Below are positions 1 through 5,879 of a stretch of 12,588 nucleotides of DNA, piece by piece. Numbering within the stretch: the first letter of the stretch is position 1; each line of letters starts with the position of its first letter. Location of the stretch: assembly GCA_002309995.1 (NCBI GenBank), contig DBYB01000002.1:1199-13786 (forward strand), written 5' to 3'. The position numbers and the translations under genes are program-made. Source of the DNA: Bacteroidales bacterium UBA1197 (lineage in GTDB: Bacteria; Bacteroidota; Bacteroidia; Bacteroidales; UBA932). The notes under the pieces were generated by a model. It worked only from the letters and a program-made list of their open reading frames with translations, was not told the DNA's origin and ran no database searches.

Positions 1-675
1 TTCCGCATCATCGTCACCGACGGCGTGTTCTCGATGGACGGCAACGTGGCCCCGATGGACAAGATTTGCGATCTGGCCGAGAAGTACGACGCTCTGGTGA
101 TGGTGGATGAGAGCCACAGCGCCGGAGTCGTGGGCAAGCACGGCAGGGGAGTCGCGGAGCTGTACGACCTGTACGGCCGCATCGACATCCACACCGGCAC
201 GCTAGGCAAGAGCTTCGGCGGCGCCGTCGGCGGATTTACCACCGGCCGTCAGGAGATCATCGATATGCTGCGCCAGCGCTCCAGGCCGTACCTGTTCTCA
301 AACTCCCTGCCGCCGATGATCTGCGCCGCCGGTATCGAGACCTTCAAGATTCTTTCTGAGAGCGACGAATTGCACGACCGCCAGCAGGAGAACGTGGCCT
401 ACTTCCGCGAGAAGATGCTTGCCGCCGGCTTCGACATCAAGCCCACCCAGTCAGCCATCTGCGCCGTAATGCTCTACGATGCGCCTTTGAGCCAGAAGTT
501 CGCCGCCGAGATGGCCAGTGAAGGCATCTTCGTCACCGGCTTCTACTACCCGGTCGTCCCCAAGGGCCAGGCCCGCATCCGCGTCCAACTCTCTGCCGCC
601 CACACCCGCCCCCAGCTCGACAAAGCCATCGCCGCCTTCATCAAGGTCGGCAAATCCCTGGGCGTCATCAAGTAG
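1..675 (+). CDS. kbl: Glycine C-acetyltransferase (2-amino-3-ketobutyrate CoA ligase), 3' part only
   Basis: PLP-dependent alpha-oxoamine synthase that cleaves 2-amino-3-oxobutyrate with CoA to glycine and acetyl-CoA, the second step of threonine degradation after threonine dehydrogenase; cytosolic. The gene enters from the left edge in frame 1 and 224 C-terminal residues are visible, a little over half of the roughly 395-400 usual. Visible motifs are DGVFSMDG, the PLP-contacting DESHSAG, the Schiff-base lysine in GTLGKSFGG, RSRPYLFSNSLPP, and the C-terminal VVPKGQARIRVQLSAAHT. The family also contains serine palmitoyltransferase and 8-amino-7-oxononanoate synthase. The motifs GTLGKSFGGAVGG and FSNSLPP match E. 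coli Kbl rather than Bacteroides serine palmitoyltransferase, which as I recall it has FSKSLASIGG and FSASNTP at these places. It converges on ssrA. Any neighbouring tdh gene would lie outside the window. Confidence 0.93.
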   Translation, partial: FRIIVTDGVFSMDGNVAPMDKICDLAEKYDALVMVDESHSAGVVGKHGRGVAELYDLYGRIDIHTGTLGKSFGGAVGGFTTGRQEIIDMLRQRSRPYLFSNSLPPMICAAGIETFKILSESDELHDRQQENVAYFREKMLAAGFDIKPTQSAICAVMLYDAPLSQKFAAEMASEGIFVTGFYYPVVPKGQARIRVQLSAAHTRPQLDKAIAAFIKVGKSLGVIK

Positions 676-736
676 CAGGAAGCCGCCATCCGCTCCGCAG
701 GAATCGACTCCGCTCCGGAGCTAAGCGACTAAGCCA

Positions 737-751
737 CCGCCCCGAGGGCGG
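737..751 (+). terminator. Short GC hairpin downstream of kbl
   Basis: CCGCCC and GGGCGG form a 6-bp all-GC stem around a 3-nt loop, 61 nt after the kbl stop, followed by a G/T-rich run without a proper U tract. It could pause transcription leaving kbl, but the A/T-rich hairpin at 786-823 is the better terminator. The remaining bases from 676 to 785 show no gene. Confidence 0.3.
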
Positions 752-785
752 GGGTTTGGGGGTGGGGTAACGTGTCAGGCTCCGC

Positions 786-823
786 AAAAAATAAACTCTG
801 GCTGCGGCCAGAGTTTATTTTTT
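786..823. terminator. Bidirectional intrinsic terminator between kbl and ssrA
   Basis: A perfect 17-bp inverted repeat (786-802 and 807-823) closes on a TGCG tetraloop. The core CTCTGGC/GCCAGAG is extended by an A/T arm, so each strand ends in a run of U after the stem. It lies 3 nt past the 3' end of the ssrA RNA on the minus strand and 110 nt past the kbl stop on the plus strand, where it can end both convergent transcripts. Confidence 0.88.
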
Positions 824-825
824 TG

Positions 826-1221
826 TGGAGCTGGCGGGAGTCGAACCCGCGTCCAAACAAAGCGCCAAAAGGCTTTCTACACGCTTATTCTTCCTTTGGT
901 TGTCGGCTGCAGCATGAGGGAAGACGCCCTTGGCAGCAGCTTATCCTCTGAATCTTAGCGGAACGTAGAGGCGTCGGTTCCGAGCATCCGCTTTGAATGA
1001 TACCCCTTGGTCCGGACATAAGCGGCGTAAAGCCGGAGGGATATACGTCAGTGCCGCAGCCTTGGCGGCTCTGATTAATGCTCAATCTCTTGGAGATTAG
1101 CAAGCGTATGCGAAGTTGTAGTTGCCTACTAATTGTTCGACAGCTGAGGATTACGGGCCAACCATCCACTCCCGGCGTGCTTACCTTCCGTCGTCAATGC
1201 TGTCAAAACCAGAACAGCCCC
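826..1221 (-). ncRNA. ssrA: Transfer-messenger RNA (tmRNA, 10Sa RNA)
   Basis: tmRNA rescues ribosomes stalled on mRNAs without a stop codon, acting with SmpB: it is charged with alanine and then supplies a short reading frame encoding a degradation tag. On the minus strand the 5' end GGGGCTG (1221-1215) pairs with CAGCTCC (833-827), giving a 7-bp acceptor stem with one G-U pair. The T arm GCGGG-TTCGACT-CCCGC adjoins the 3' side, and the 5' domain contains the typical GGTTTTGACAGC. The 3' CCA is not encoded; A at 826 is the discriminator, so the tail must be added after transcription. The length of 396 nt is normal for a one-piece bacterial tmRNA. The tag frame is at 1126-1097. The 94-codon frame across this RNA is spurious. 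Confidence 0.97.
1097..1126 (-). other. tmRNA tag-peptide reading frame, GNYNFAYAC plus stop
   Basis: After TTAGTA, which lines up with TTAGTC before the resume codon of E. coli tmRNA, the frame reads GGC AAC TAC AAC TTC GCA TAC GCT TGC TAA. This gives Gly-Asn-Tyr-Asn-Phe-Ala-Tyr-Ala-Cys. A Gly resume codon and a nine-residue tag fit Bacteroidota, where GETNYALAA and GENNYALAA are known. The unusual part is the end: Ala-Cys in place of Ala-Ala. The other two frames at this spot give no plausible tag. Confidence 0.8.
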
Positions 1222-1233
1222 GGAAAGTGAGCG

Positions 1234-1241
1234 CAAATATA
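1234..1241 (-). promoter_or_regulatory. -7 promoter box of ssrA (TATATTTG)
   Basis: TATATTTG matches the Bacteroidota -7 consensus TAnnTTTG. It ends 12 nt before the mature 5' end of the tmRNA, leaving room for a short leader that RNase P would remove. It lies between the stop codon of the E2-like gene (1243-1245) and ssrA. I see no good -33 TTTG at the expected distance. Confidence 0.65.
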
Positions 1242-1242
1242 G

Positions 1243-2130
1243 CTATTTTTTCTCTTTCTTGCTAAGACCGTGCAACACGATGGTATCTGCCGGAAGTTCC
1301 TCCAGGCGCTCCATCATCTGCTCAGGGTGCTGCAGCAGGTCCATTAGTTTCCTGAAGGCGTTCACGAAGTAGAAGCCGTCGCAGAAGCGTTCATCGGTAA
1401 CGATACGGATGGGCAGCATCTTGCCGGGAACGATTTCGCCGTTACGCACAACGGGCTTCATCGACTCCTTGCCCATCGCGAAAAACATTCCGGTGTTGCC
1501 GAAATTGTACACGTGGTGGTAAATGGACGGGCCCTTGATGGACTTGAGGTTGGTAACAAAGGCCGTGCAGTGGAACGGCAGCAGGTCGAGCACCGCGTTG
1601 GGCAGCAGGCCGTGCATATCCAGGAACTTGAGCGAACCCACCAGGAAGGCAATCATGAAATTCGGCACCAGGGAGAATGCGCGAGCCATCTTGTCCGTAT
1701 TGTTATTGGTGTCGAGGGTAAGATTTTTCTGGATGGCTTCGTTGATCATGTCCCTTATCTCGGGCAGCGACTCGTGGCCGGTGAAGTTGATCTTGATGGT
1801 GGCGTCGGCTGCATCGGGGCTGAGGACTTTCTTTACGAGGAAGGAAATCTGGATGTAATTGCGCTTGTAGATGCGGCCGTGGCAGATGAAGCGGTTGATA
1901 CGGGGGTACAATGCCGAGCCGCGAACGATGGCGGCAATCAGTATGTGCATGTAATTGTACTTTTCCCCTTTCTCTGCCTCCTTCTTGATAAAGGCGTCTA
2001 TCGGTTCGCAGGGGCAGTCGAAACTCGTTGAGTTCTGCGCGTCTGCGCGGGTCGTCATAATATGAGGCATCATCCTCTGGATGGGATCGAGGTTCTTTAC
2101 CTTTTTCCCGTCGGCTCTGAATCCAAACAT
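1243..2130 (-). CDS. E2-like (2-oxoacid dehydrogenase acyltransferase fold) protein without lipoyl domain
   Basis: The 295-residue protein covers only the CAT/E2 catalytic fold; it has neither the N-terminal lipoyl domain nor the E1/E3-binding domain of true E2 subunits. Supporting segments are the N-terminal FGFRADGKKVKNLDPIQ, RINRFICHGRIYKRNYIQISFLVKK (about residues 77-101), YHHVYNFGNTGMFFAMGK (204-221), and VTDERFCDGFYF (244-255). That last segment sits where E2 and chloramphenicol acetyltransferase have the catalytic His-x-x-x-Asp-Gly; here the His is Glu247. From memory, stand-alone relatives in Bacteroidota and Clostridia also read DER-CDG, so this is probably a family trait and not damage. 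No E1 or E3 gene lies nearby. Its substrate is unknown; it may bind acyl-CoA without acting as a classical transferase. A single-gene unit seems likely, with its own -7 box upstream. Confidence 0.85.
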   Translation of the reverse strand: MFGFRADGKKVKNLDPIQRMMPHIMTTRADAQNSTSFDCPCEPIDAFIKKEAEKGEKYNYMHILIAAIVRGSALYPRINRFICHGRIYKRNYIQISFLVKKVLSPDAADATIKINFTGHESLPEIRDMINEAIQKNLTLDTNNNTDKMARAFSLVPNFMIAFLVGSLKFLDMHGLLPNAVLDLLPFHCTAFVTNLKSIKGPSIYHHVYNFGNTGMFFAMGKESMKPVVRNGEIVPGKMLPIRIVTDERFCDGFYFVNAFRKLMDLLQHPEQMMERLEELPADTIVLHGLSKKEKK

Positions 2131-2155
2131 AGGTTTATAGGTTTAATCGTAAACG

Positions 2156-2163
2156 CAAATATA
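2156..2163 (-). promoter_or_regulatory. -7 promoter box (TATATTTG) of the E2-like gene
   Basis: TATATTTG fits TAnnTTTG and ends 25 nt before the ATG, predicting a leader of about 20 nt. That leader is A/T-rich and contains no Shine-Dalgarno sequence, as is usual in Bacteroidota. No clear -33 box is present. Confidence 0.6.
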
Positions 2164-2164
2164 A

Positions 2165-2380
2165 TCAAAATCTTGGATCTGAGTCATAAACCGACTGCAA
2201 AGTGTAGGCGGGATCGTCACTGAACCAACCCTTTAGCAGCACATCAACCGCTTCCTTTGCATCGGGATAGTACTCTCCGGTATCGTGACGTATATAATAA
2301 TGGTGTTCCGGCCCGGGGACGCCCTTGCCGCCGCAATCATCAGGAGTTTCTTCATATTGCGAATATACAAAAAAAAGCAC
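2165..2380 (-). CDS. Small hypothetical ORF, 71 codons from a GTG, doubtful start
   Basis: I do not recognise this protein. It is acidic and rich in Tyr and Asp (for example HHYYIRHDTGEYYPDAKEAV), soluble-looking, with no signal peptide or membrane segment. The only possible start is the GTG at 2380: a TGA stop lies three codons upstream and no in-frame ATG follows. That GTG is followed by an eight-T run and by a promoter-like pair (2388-2391 and 2360-2367) that would start transcription downstream of it. A competing frame from an ATG at 2355 encodes about 40 residues (MKKLLMIAAARASPG...) to 2233. It may be a real small protein, a remnant of a larger gene, or a chance frame. The rest of 2131-2453 holds the promoter of the E2-like gene and an inverted repeat. 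Confidence 0.35.
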   Translation of the reverse strand: MLFFVYSQYEETPDDCGGKGVPGPEHHYYIRHDTGEYYPDAKEAVDVLLKGWFSDDPAYTLQSVYDSDPRF

Positions 2381-2391
2381 GTCTTGTCAAA
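2360..2391 (-). promoter_or_regulatory. Promoter-like pair: TTTG and TATATTCG spaced by 20 nt
   Basis: TTTG (2391-2388) and TATATTCG (2367-2360) are 20 nt apart, the spacing usual for Bacteroidota -33 and -7 elements. The -7 element has one mismatch to TAnnTTTG. Transcription would start near 2355, at or just before an ATG (2355-2353). It could drive the small ORF region and read on into the E2-like gene. Confidence 0.35.
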
Positions 2392-2420
2392 CTGACGGCT
2401 TTTCCGCCAAAATCCGTCAG
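2392..2420. terminator. Inverted repeat downstream of holA, possible terminator
   Basis: CTGACGG (2392-2398) and CCGTCAG (2414-2420) form a perfect 7-bp stem around a 15-nt loop, 34 nt past the holA stop. On the minus strand it is followed by TTTG only, so it is a weak terminator candidate for the eight-gene unit. It could instead be a protein-binding site upstream of the small ORF. Confidence 0.4.
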
Positions 2421-2453
2421 AAAAACGAGGTAGTCCCGGGCAGGGGGGCTTAT

Positions 2454-3497
2454 CTACGCGTTAAGGATTTTGGCGACGAGCTCGACTAATAACTCGCCGG
2501 GGGTGGTGGCGGCGCCGTCGCCGCCTTTGCCGAGGTAGTCGTATTCGCACAACAACGACATTACGGCCATGGCTTTGGGGAGGGGATAGTTGCGGACGGC
2601 GGTGTCGTATTCCCTGTAGAAATAGGGGTTGACGCCGGCGAGGGCGGCGGCTTTGTCTTCGGGGGAGACGGCCCCGCCGCGCGAGAGAAGAGCGCCGTAT
2701 TTCAGGATACGGTAGAAATGCATATACAGCGCACTGACCGCCTGGGGCATTGCGAACTTGGCGGCGGTGCCGAGGTGGGCCGCAATCTTCAATGCCCGCG
2801 GCGCATTCCTCATAGACAGTTCTTTCGTTAGCTCGAAAATGCTGAACTGTCGGGAGATACCGACATTCTTCTCAATATCTGCTACAGATACTGAACGCGC
2901 GCCCTCGGGCAGATTCTTCAGCAGCTTATCGGTTTCTACCGCAATGGTGGAAAGGTCGGTGCCCACCGATTCGGCTAGCAGCGAAGCCGCCTCGGGCTCA
3001 ATCTGCAGGCCCTTCTCGCGGTAATAGGAAGATATCCACGCAGGCACTTCATAATCGCGCAGAGCCGGGCTGTCCAGCACAACGCCTATCTTCTGCACGC
3101 CCTTGTACAGGGCCTTGCGCTTATCGACGGATGCATTGTGAAGCAGCAGCACCAGCACGGTGGAATCCAGAGGCTCGTTGCAATAGACCGCAATCTCCTC
3201 GATGCCCTTCATCATCTGCGCCTCCTTCACCACCACCAGCTGGCGATCGGACATCATAGGGAAGCGGCGGGCGGCCGTAACCACCTGCTCGGCAGTTACA
3301 TCCGCCCCGTAGCAGATGGTCTCGTTGAAATCTTTCCCGAACTCGTCCACGCAGTTGTCGATGATTGCCTGGCAGACGAGGTCGGGATAATAAGGTTCGT
3401 CGCCCATAAGGATATAGACGGGCTTGAAGACGCCGCTGCGGGCCTCCTCGATCAGCGTGCGGCTGATGGCCGCTATGTCCTCCTTGGCGCGCGCCAT
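2454..3497 (-). CDS. holA: DNA polymerase III subunit delta
   Basis: The delta subunit belongs to the clamp loader and opens the beta sliding clamp so that it can be placed on primed DNA. The 347-residue length is right for the family. The N-terminal region shows KPVYILMGDEPYYPDLVCQA (residues 25-44), the typical HolA opening, in which the ATPase-like fold lacks a working P-loop. It is followed by FPMMSDRQLVVVKEAQ, the middle-domain LAESVGTDLSTIAVETDKLL, and QFSIFELTKELSMRN leading into the helical C-terminal collar domain. The ATG at 3497 lies 5 nt after the adk stop. It is the last gene of the eight-gene unit, and its function is unrelated to the lipid genes upstream. Confidence 0.92.
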   Translation of the reverse strand: MARAKEDIAAISRTLIEEARSGVFKPVYILMGDEPYYPDLVCQAIIDNCVDEFGKDFNETICYGADVTAEQVVTAARRFPMMSDRQLVVVKEAQMMKGIEEIAVYCNEPLDSTVLVLLLHNASVDKRKALYKGVQKIGVVLDSPALRDYEVPAWISSYYREKGLQIEPEAASLLAESVGTDLSTIAVETDKLLKNLPEGARSVSVADIEKNVGISRQFSIFELTKELSMRNAPRALKIAAHLGTAAKFAMPQAVSALYMHFYRILKYGALLSRGGAVSPEDKAAALAGVNPYFYREYDTAVRNYPLPKAMAVMSLLCEYDYLGKGGDGAATTPGELLVELVAKILNA

Positions 3498-3502
3498 AAG
3501 AC

Positions 3503-4081
3503 TCAGCAGATAGTATCGACGAGCGCCAGCACGCGGTTGCGGTTCTCCTCGATGGTTCCGGGATAACCTGCTACCTCATAATAATTTCCGGCGGCCTTGT
3601 AATACTCCTTGAGGGGCTCGGTCTGGGCGTGATAGGTCTCGATACGATGGGCAATTACCTCGGGGGATGCGTCGTCGGCGCGGCCTTCGATCTTGGCGCG
3701 GCCCGCGATACGCTCGAACACCAGGGAATCGGGAATCATAATGGAAATCACTCCGTTAACCTTCTCGCCGCGCTTCGCAAGAATGGCGTCGAGCGCCTCG
3801 GCCTGGGCCAGGGTGCGCGGGAAGCCGTCCAGCAGGAAGCCATCGACTCCCTTGATGGTGTTGAACGCGTTCTCTATCATACCTTCCACCACCTCGTCGG
3901 GAACGAGGCTGCCTGCGGCTATCAGCTCCTTGGCCTGAAGGCCCAGCTCGGTGCCGGCCGCAATCTCGGCGCGCAGCAGCTCGCCGGTGGAGATGTGCTT
4001 AAGGTTATACTTGGATGCTATCGCTCCGGCGTGGGTGCCTTTGCCCGCTCCCGGAGGCCCGAAAAGAATGTAGTATTTCAT
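3503..4081 (-). CDS. adk: Adenylate kinase
   Basis: Catalyses the reversible reaction ATP + AMP to 2 ADP in the cytosol. The 192-residue protein begins with the P-loop GPPGAGKGT (residues 8-16). It has ISTGELLR (30-37) and the AMP-binding DGFPRT (85-90), then Arg-containing GRADDASPEVIAHRI near 133-147. The LID is the short type, without the zinc-binding cysteines seen in many Gram-positive enzymes. The ATG overlaps the hpt stop codon (ATGA, 4078-4081), which implies translational coupling. In Bacteroidota hpt and adk are often adjacent; here holA follows. Confidence 0.97.
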   Translation of the reverse strand: MKYYILFGPPGAGKGTHAGAIASKYNLKHISTGELLRAEIAAGTELGLQAKELIAAGSLVPDEVVEGMIENAFNTIKGVDGFLLDGFPRTLAQAEALDAILAKRGEKVNGVISIMIPDSLVFERIAGRAKIEGRADDASPEVIAHRIETYHAQTEPLKEYYKAAGNYYEVAGYPGTIEENRNRVLALVDTIC

Positions 4082-4620
4082 TTGTCCAAAACGTAAATGT
4101 CCGGAAGATTGCGGCCGTAGCCGTCGTAATCGAGGCCGAAGCCGACGATGAAGTCGTTGGGAATCTTCATTCCCACGTAGTCGAGAGTGACGTCCTTGTC
4201 GTAAACGTCGGGCTTGAGGAGCATAGTGCAGATCTTCACCTCCTTGGCACCGTTGGCCAGCAGGAGCTCGCGAAGGGCGAGAATGGTGTTGCCGGTATCG
4301 ACGATGTCTTCGCAGGCAATGACGCGCTTGCCGCGGACCTCCTCCGTCAGCCCCTGTACGGTGAGTACGGTGCCGGTGGATGCGGTGCCGCGGTAGGAAC
4401 TAAGCTTGACGCTGCCGAGTTCGCAGTTGAACTTCAGACGCATAAAGAGTTCGCCGGTGAAGGGGAGTGCACCGTTAAGGGTGCATATCATCACGGGAAC
4501 GTCCTCACAGCCCTCGAAGTCCCGGTTGACGGCTTCCGCCACCTCGTCGATGGCCTCTACCAGACGGGAATGAGGGATGAACTTGCGGAATACCTTGTCG
4601 TGAAGCTGAACCTTTTCCAT
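4078..4620 (-). CDS. hpt: Hypoxanthine phosphoribosyltransferase
   Basis: Purine salvage: it transfers the phosphoribosyl group of PRPP to hypoxanthine or guanine to give IMP or GMP. The 180-residue protein carries the PRPP-binding motif VIACEDIVDTGNT (residues 100-112), the Ser-Tyr pair of the flexible loop in LSSYRGT (73-79), and the base-recognising C-terminal KIPNDFIVGFGLDYDGYGR (152-170). Its ATG shares one base with the acpP stop (TAATG) and its stop overlaps the adk start. The product feeds the nucleotide pool that Adk balances. Confidence 0.96.
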   Translation of the reverse strand: MEKVQLHDKVFRKFIPHSRLVEAIDEVAEAVNRDFEGCEDVPVMICTLNGALPFTGELFMRLKFNCELGSVKLSSYRGTASTGTVLTVQGLTEEVRGKRVIACEDIVDTGNTILALRELLLANGAKEVKICTMLLKPDVYDKDVTLDYVGMKIPNDFIVGFGLDYDGYGRNLPDIYVLDK

Positions 4621-4847
4621 TACTTCTTCAGGTTGTCGAGGAATGCTACAACGTCGCCGACGGTCTTGAATCCGGCCAGGGCCTGATCGGGAATGACGAT
4701 GCCGTAATCGTCTTCAACGCGCATCAAAAGCTGGAGAATGTCCAGGGAGTCTGCACCGAGGTCTTTCTTGATGTCGGATTCCAGGGTGATGGACTCCGGA
4801 TCGCGCCTCAGCTGCTTGGCAAGAATCTTTTTAACTTCTTCAAACAT
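4620..4847 (-). CDS. acpP: Acyl carrier protein
   Basis: A 75-residue acidic four-helix carrier. The phosphopantetheine attachment serine is Ser34 in DLGADSLD (29-36), followed by a helix-II segment ILQLLMRVEDDYGIVIPD. Length and motif leave no doubt about the family. Helix II departs from the common TVELVMALEEEF pattern of housekeeping AcpP (Leu-Leu-Met-Arg in place of Leu-Val-Met-Ala), so it may be a second, dedicated ACP. It lies 12 nt after plsX and overlaps hpt by one base. Linkage to plsX, fakB and fakA suggests that it accepts or donates the acyl chain in the PlsX step. Whether this is the organism's only ACP cannot be decided here; the usual acpP-fabF pairing is absent. Confidence 0.93.
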   Translation of the reverse strand: MFEEVKKILAKQLRRDPESITLESDIKKDLGADSLDILQLLMRVEDDYGIVIPDQALAGFKTVGDVVAFLDNLKK

Positions 4848-4859
4848 ATGATAACAAAA

Positions 4860-5879
4860 TTATAATTCGTAGTGCTCGTATTTGCAGATGACTGCCTCGG
4901 TCTTTGCGTTCAGCTCGCTGGACTGGATGCGCCAGGCCTGCTCCAGGCACTTGACCACAGCCTCCTTGCGGCTGCTGCCGTGGCCTTTGATGACCACCTT
5001 GGAGGTGCCCAGCAGCACGCTGCCGCCGTAGTTCTGGTAATTGAAGAAATCCTTCTCTGCCTTGAACATCTTTGCCATAATGGCGGCGCCGAGCTTGTAA
5101 ACCCAGCTGGAATAGATATCCTTCTTGAGTTTGATAAGAAGCTCCATTGCCGTGCCTTCCGTTGCCTTGAGGAGCACGTTTCCTGCGAATCCGTCGCATA
5201 CGACAACGTCGTAATTGCCGGACAGCAGGTCGCGGCTCTCCATATTGCCGACAAAGTTCAGCTCGGCGGTCTCGCTCAGCAGCTTGTATGCCGTCTGCCT
5301 CATCTCATCTCCCTTCTCGGCCTCCTTGCCAACGTTCAGCAGAGCCACGCGCGGCTTCTGCACGCCGTACACGTTCTCCATATAGAGCGACGCCATAATT
5401 GCGAACTGACGCAGATGCTCCGGCGTGCACTCCAGATTGGCGCCGCTGTCGCACACGCTCACGAGCCCGCCGTTGATGGTCGGCAGGATGGGGCAGAACG
5501 CCGGACGGATGACGCCGGGGAGCCTGCCGATGCGGGTGAGCGCGGCCGCCACGAGAGCGCCGGAGGAGCCGGTGCTGACCATAGCCGCCACGGAATCGTC
5601 GTCGCGCAGCAGGCGGATGGCCTTGATCATCGAGCTGTCGCGCTTCATACGGATGACGTCTGTGGGGCGCTCGTCGCAGCCGATGACCTGCGGGGCGTGG
5701 AGAATCTCCAGGCGGGCGGCGTCGTACTGCTTGCCCTCCAGTTGTTTGCGAAGGTCGGTCTCGTCTCCGGAGAGAATCAGGTAGAGGTCGGGAATCGCGG
5801 CCAGAGCTTCAATGGCTCCGTCCACGCAAGCCTCGGGGCAATGGTCGCCGCCGTAGCAGTCGAGTATAATCTTTATCAT
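4860..5879 (-). CDS. plsX: Phosphate acyltransferase PlsX (divergent)
   Basis: PlsX interconverts acyl-ACP and acyl-phosphate. Acyl-phosphate is the substrate of the glycerol-3-phosphate acyltransferase PlsY, the first step of phosphatidic acid synthesis; PlsX is a peripheral membrane protein. The 339-residue length is normal. Family landmarks are present in altered form: DCYGGD (7-12) for the usual DAMGGD, STGSSGAL (102-109) for SAGNTGA, CDSGAN (143-148) for LDVGAN, and then GFAGNVLLK (230-238) and NYGGSVLLG (283-291), which are close to consensus. The ATG overlaps the stop of the GNAT gene (ATGA). The upstream fakAB pair would produce acyl-phosphate and the downstream acpP would supply the carrier. 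A phosphate acetyl- or butyryltransferase is less likely because the C-terminal glycine motifs are those of PlsX. Confidence 0.85.
   Translation of the reverse strand: MIKIILDCYGGDHCPEACVDGAIEALAAIPDLYLILSGDETDLRKQLEGKQYDAARLEILHAPQVIGCDERPTDVIRMKRDSSMIKAIRLLRDDDSVAAMVSTGSSGALVAAALTRIGRLPGVIRPAFCPILPTINGGLVSVCDSGANLECTPEHLRQFAIMASLYMENVYGVQKPRVALLNVGKEAEKGDEMRQTAYKLLSETAELNFVGNMESRDLLSGNYDVVVCDGFAGNVLLKATEGTAMELLIKLKKDIYSSWVYKLGAAIMAKMFKAEKDFFNYQNYGGSVLLGTSKVVIKGHGSSRKEAVVKCLEQAWRIQSSELNAKTEAVICKYEHYEL

Noticed and set aside
1..675. Serine palmitoyltransferase for sphingolipid synthesis, attractive given the lipid genes nearby
   Set aside because: The Schiff-base region GTLGKSFGGAVGG and RSRPYLFSNSLPP are those of Kbl, not of the Bacteroides sphingolipid enzyme.
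712..721. GCTCCGGAGC palindrome after kbl
   Set aside because: A 10-bp self-complementary site in GC-rich sequence is easily due to chance, and no second copy or associated signal was seen.
885..1169. A 94-codon minus-strand frame
   Set aside because: It lies wholly within the tmRNA gene and has a different frame from the tag peptide.
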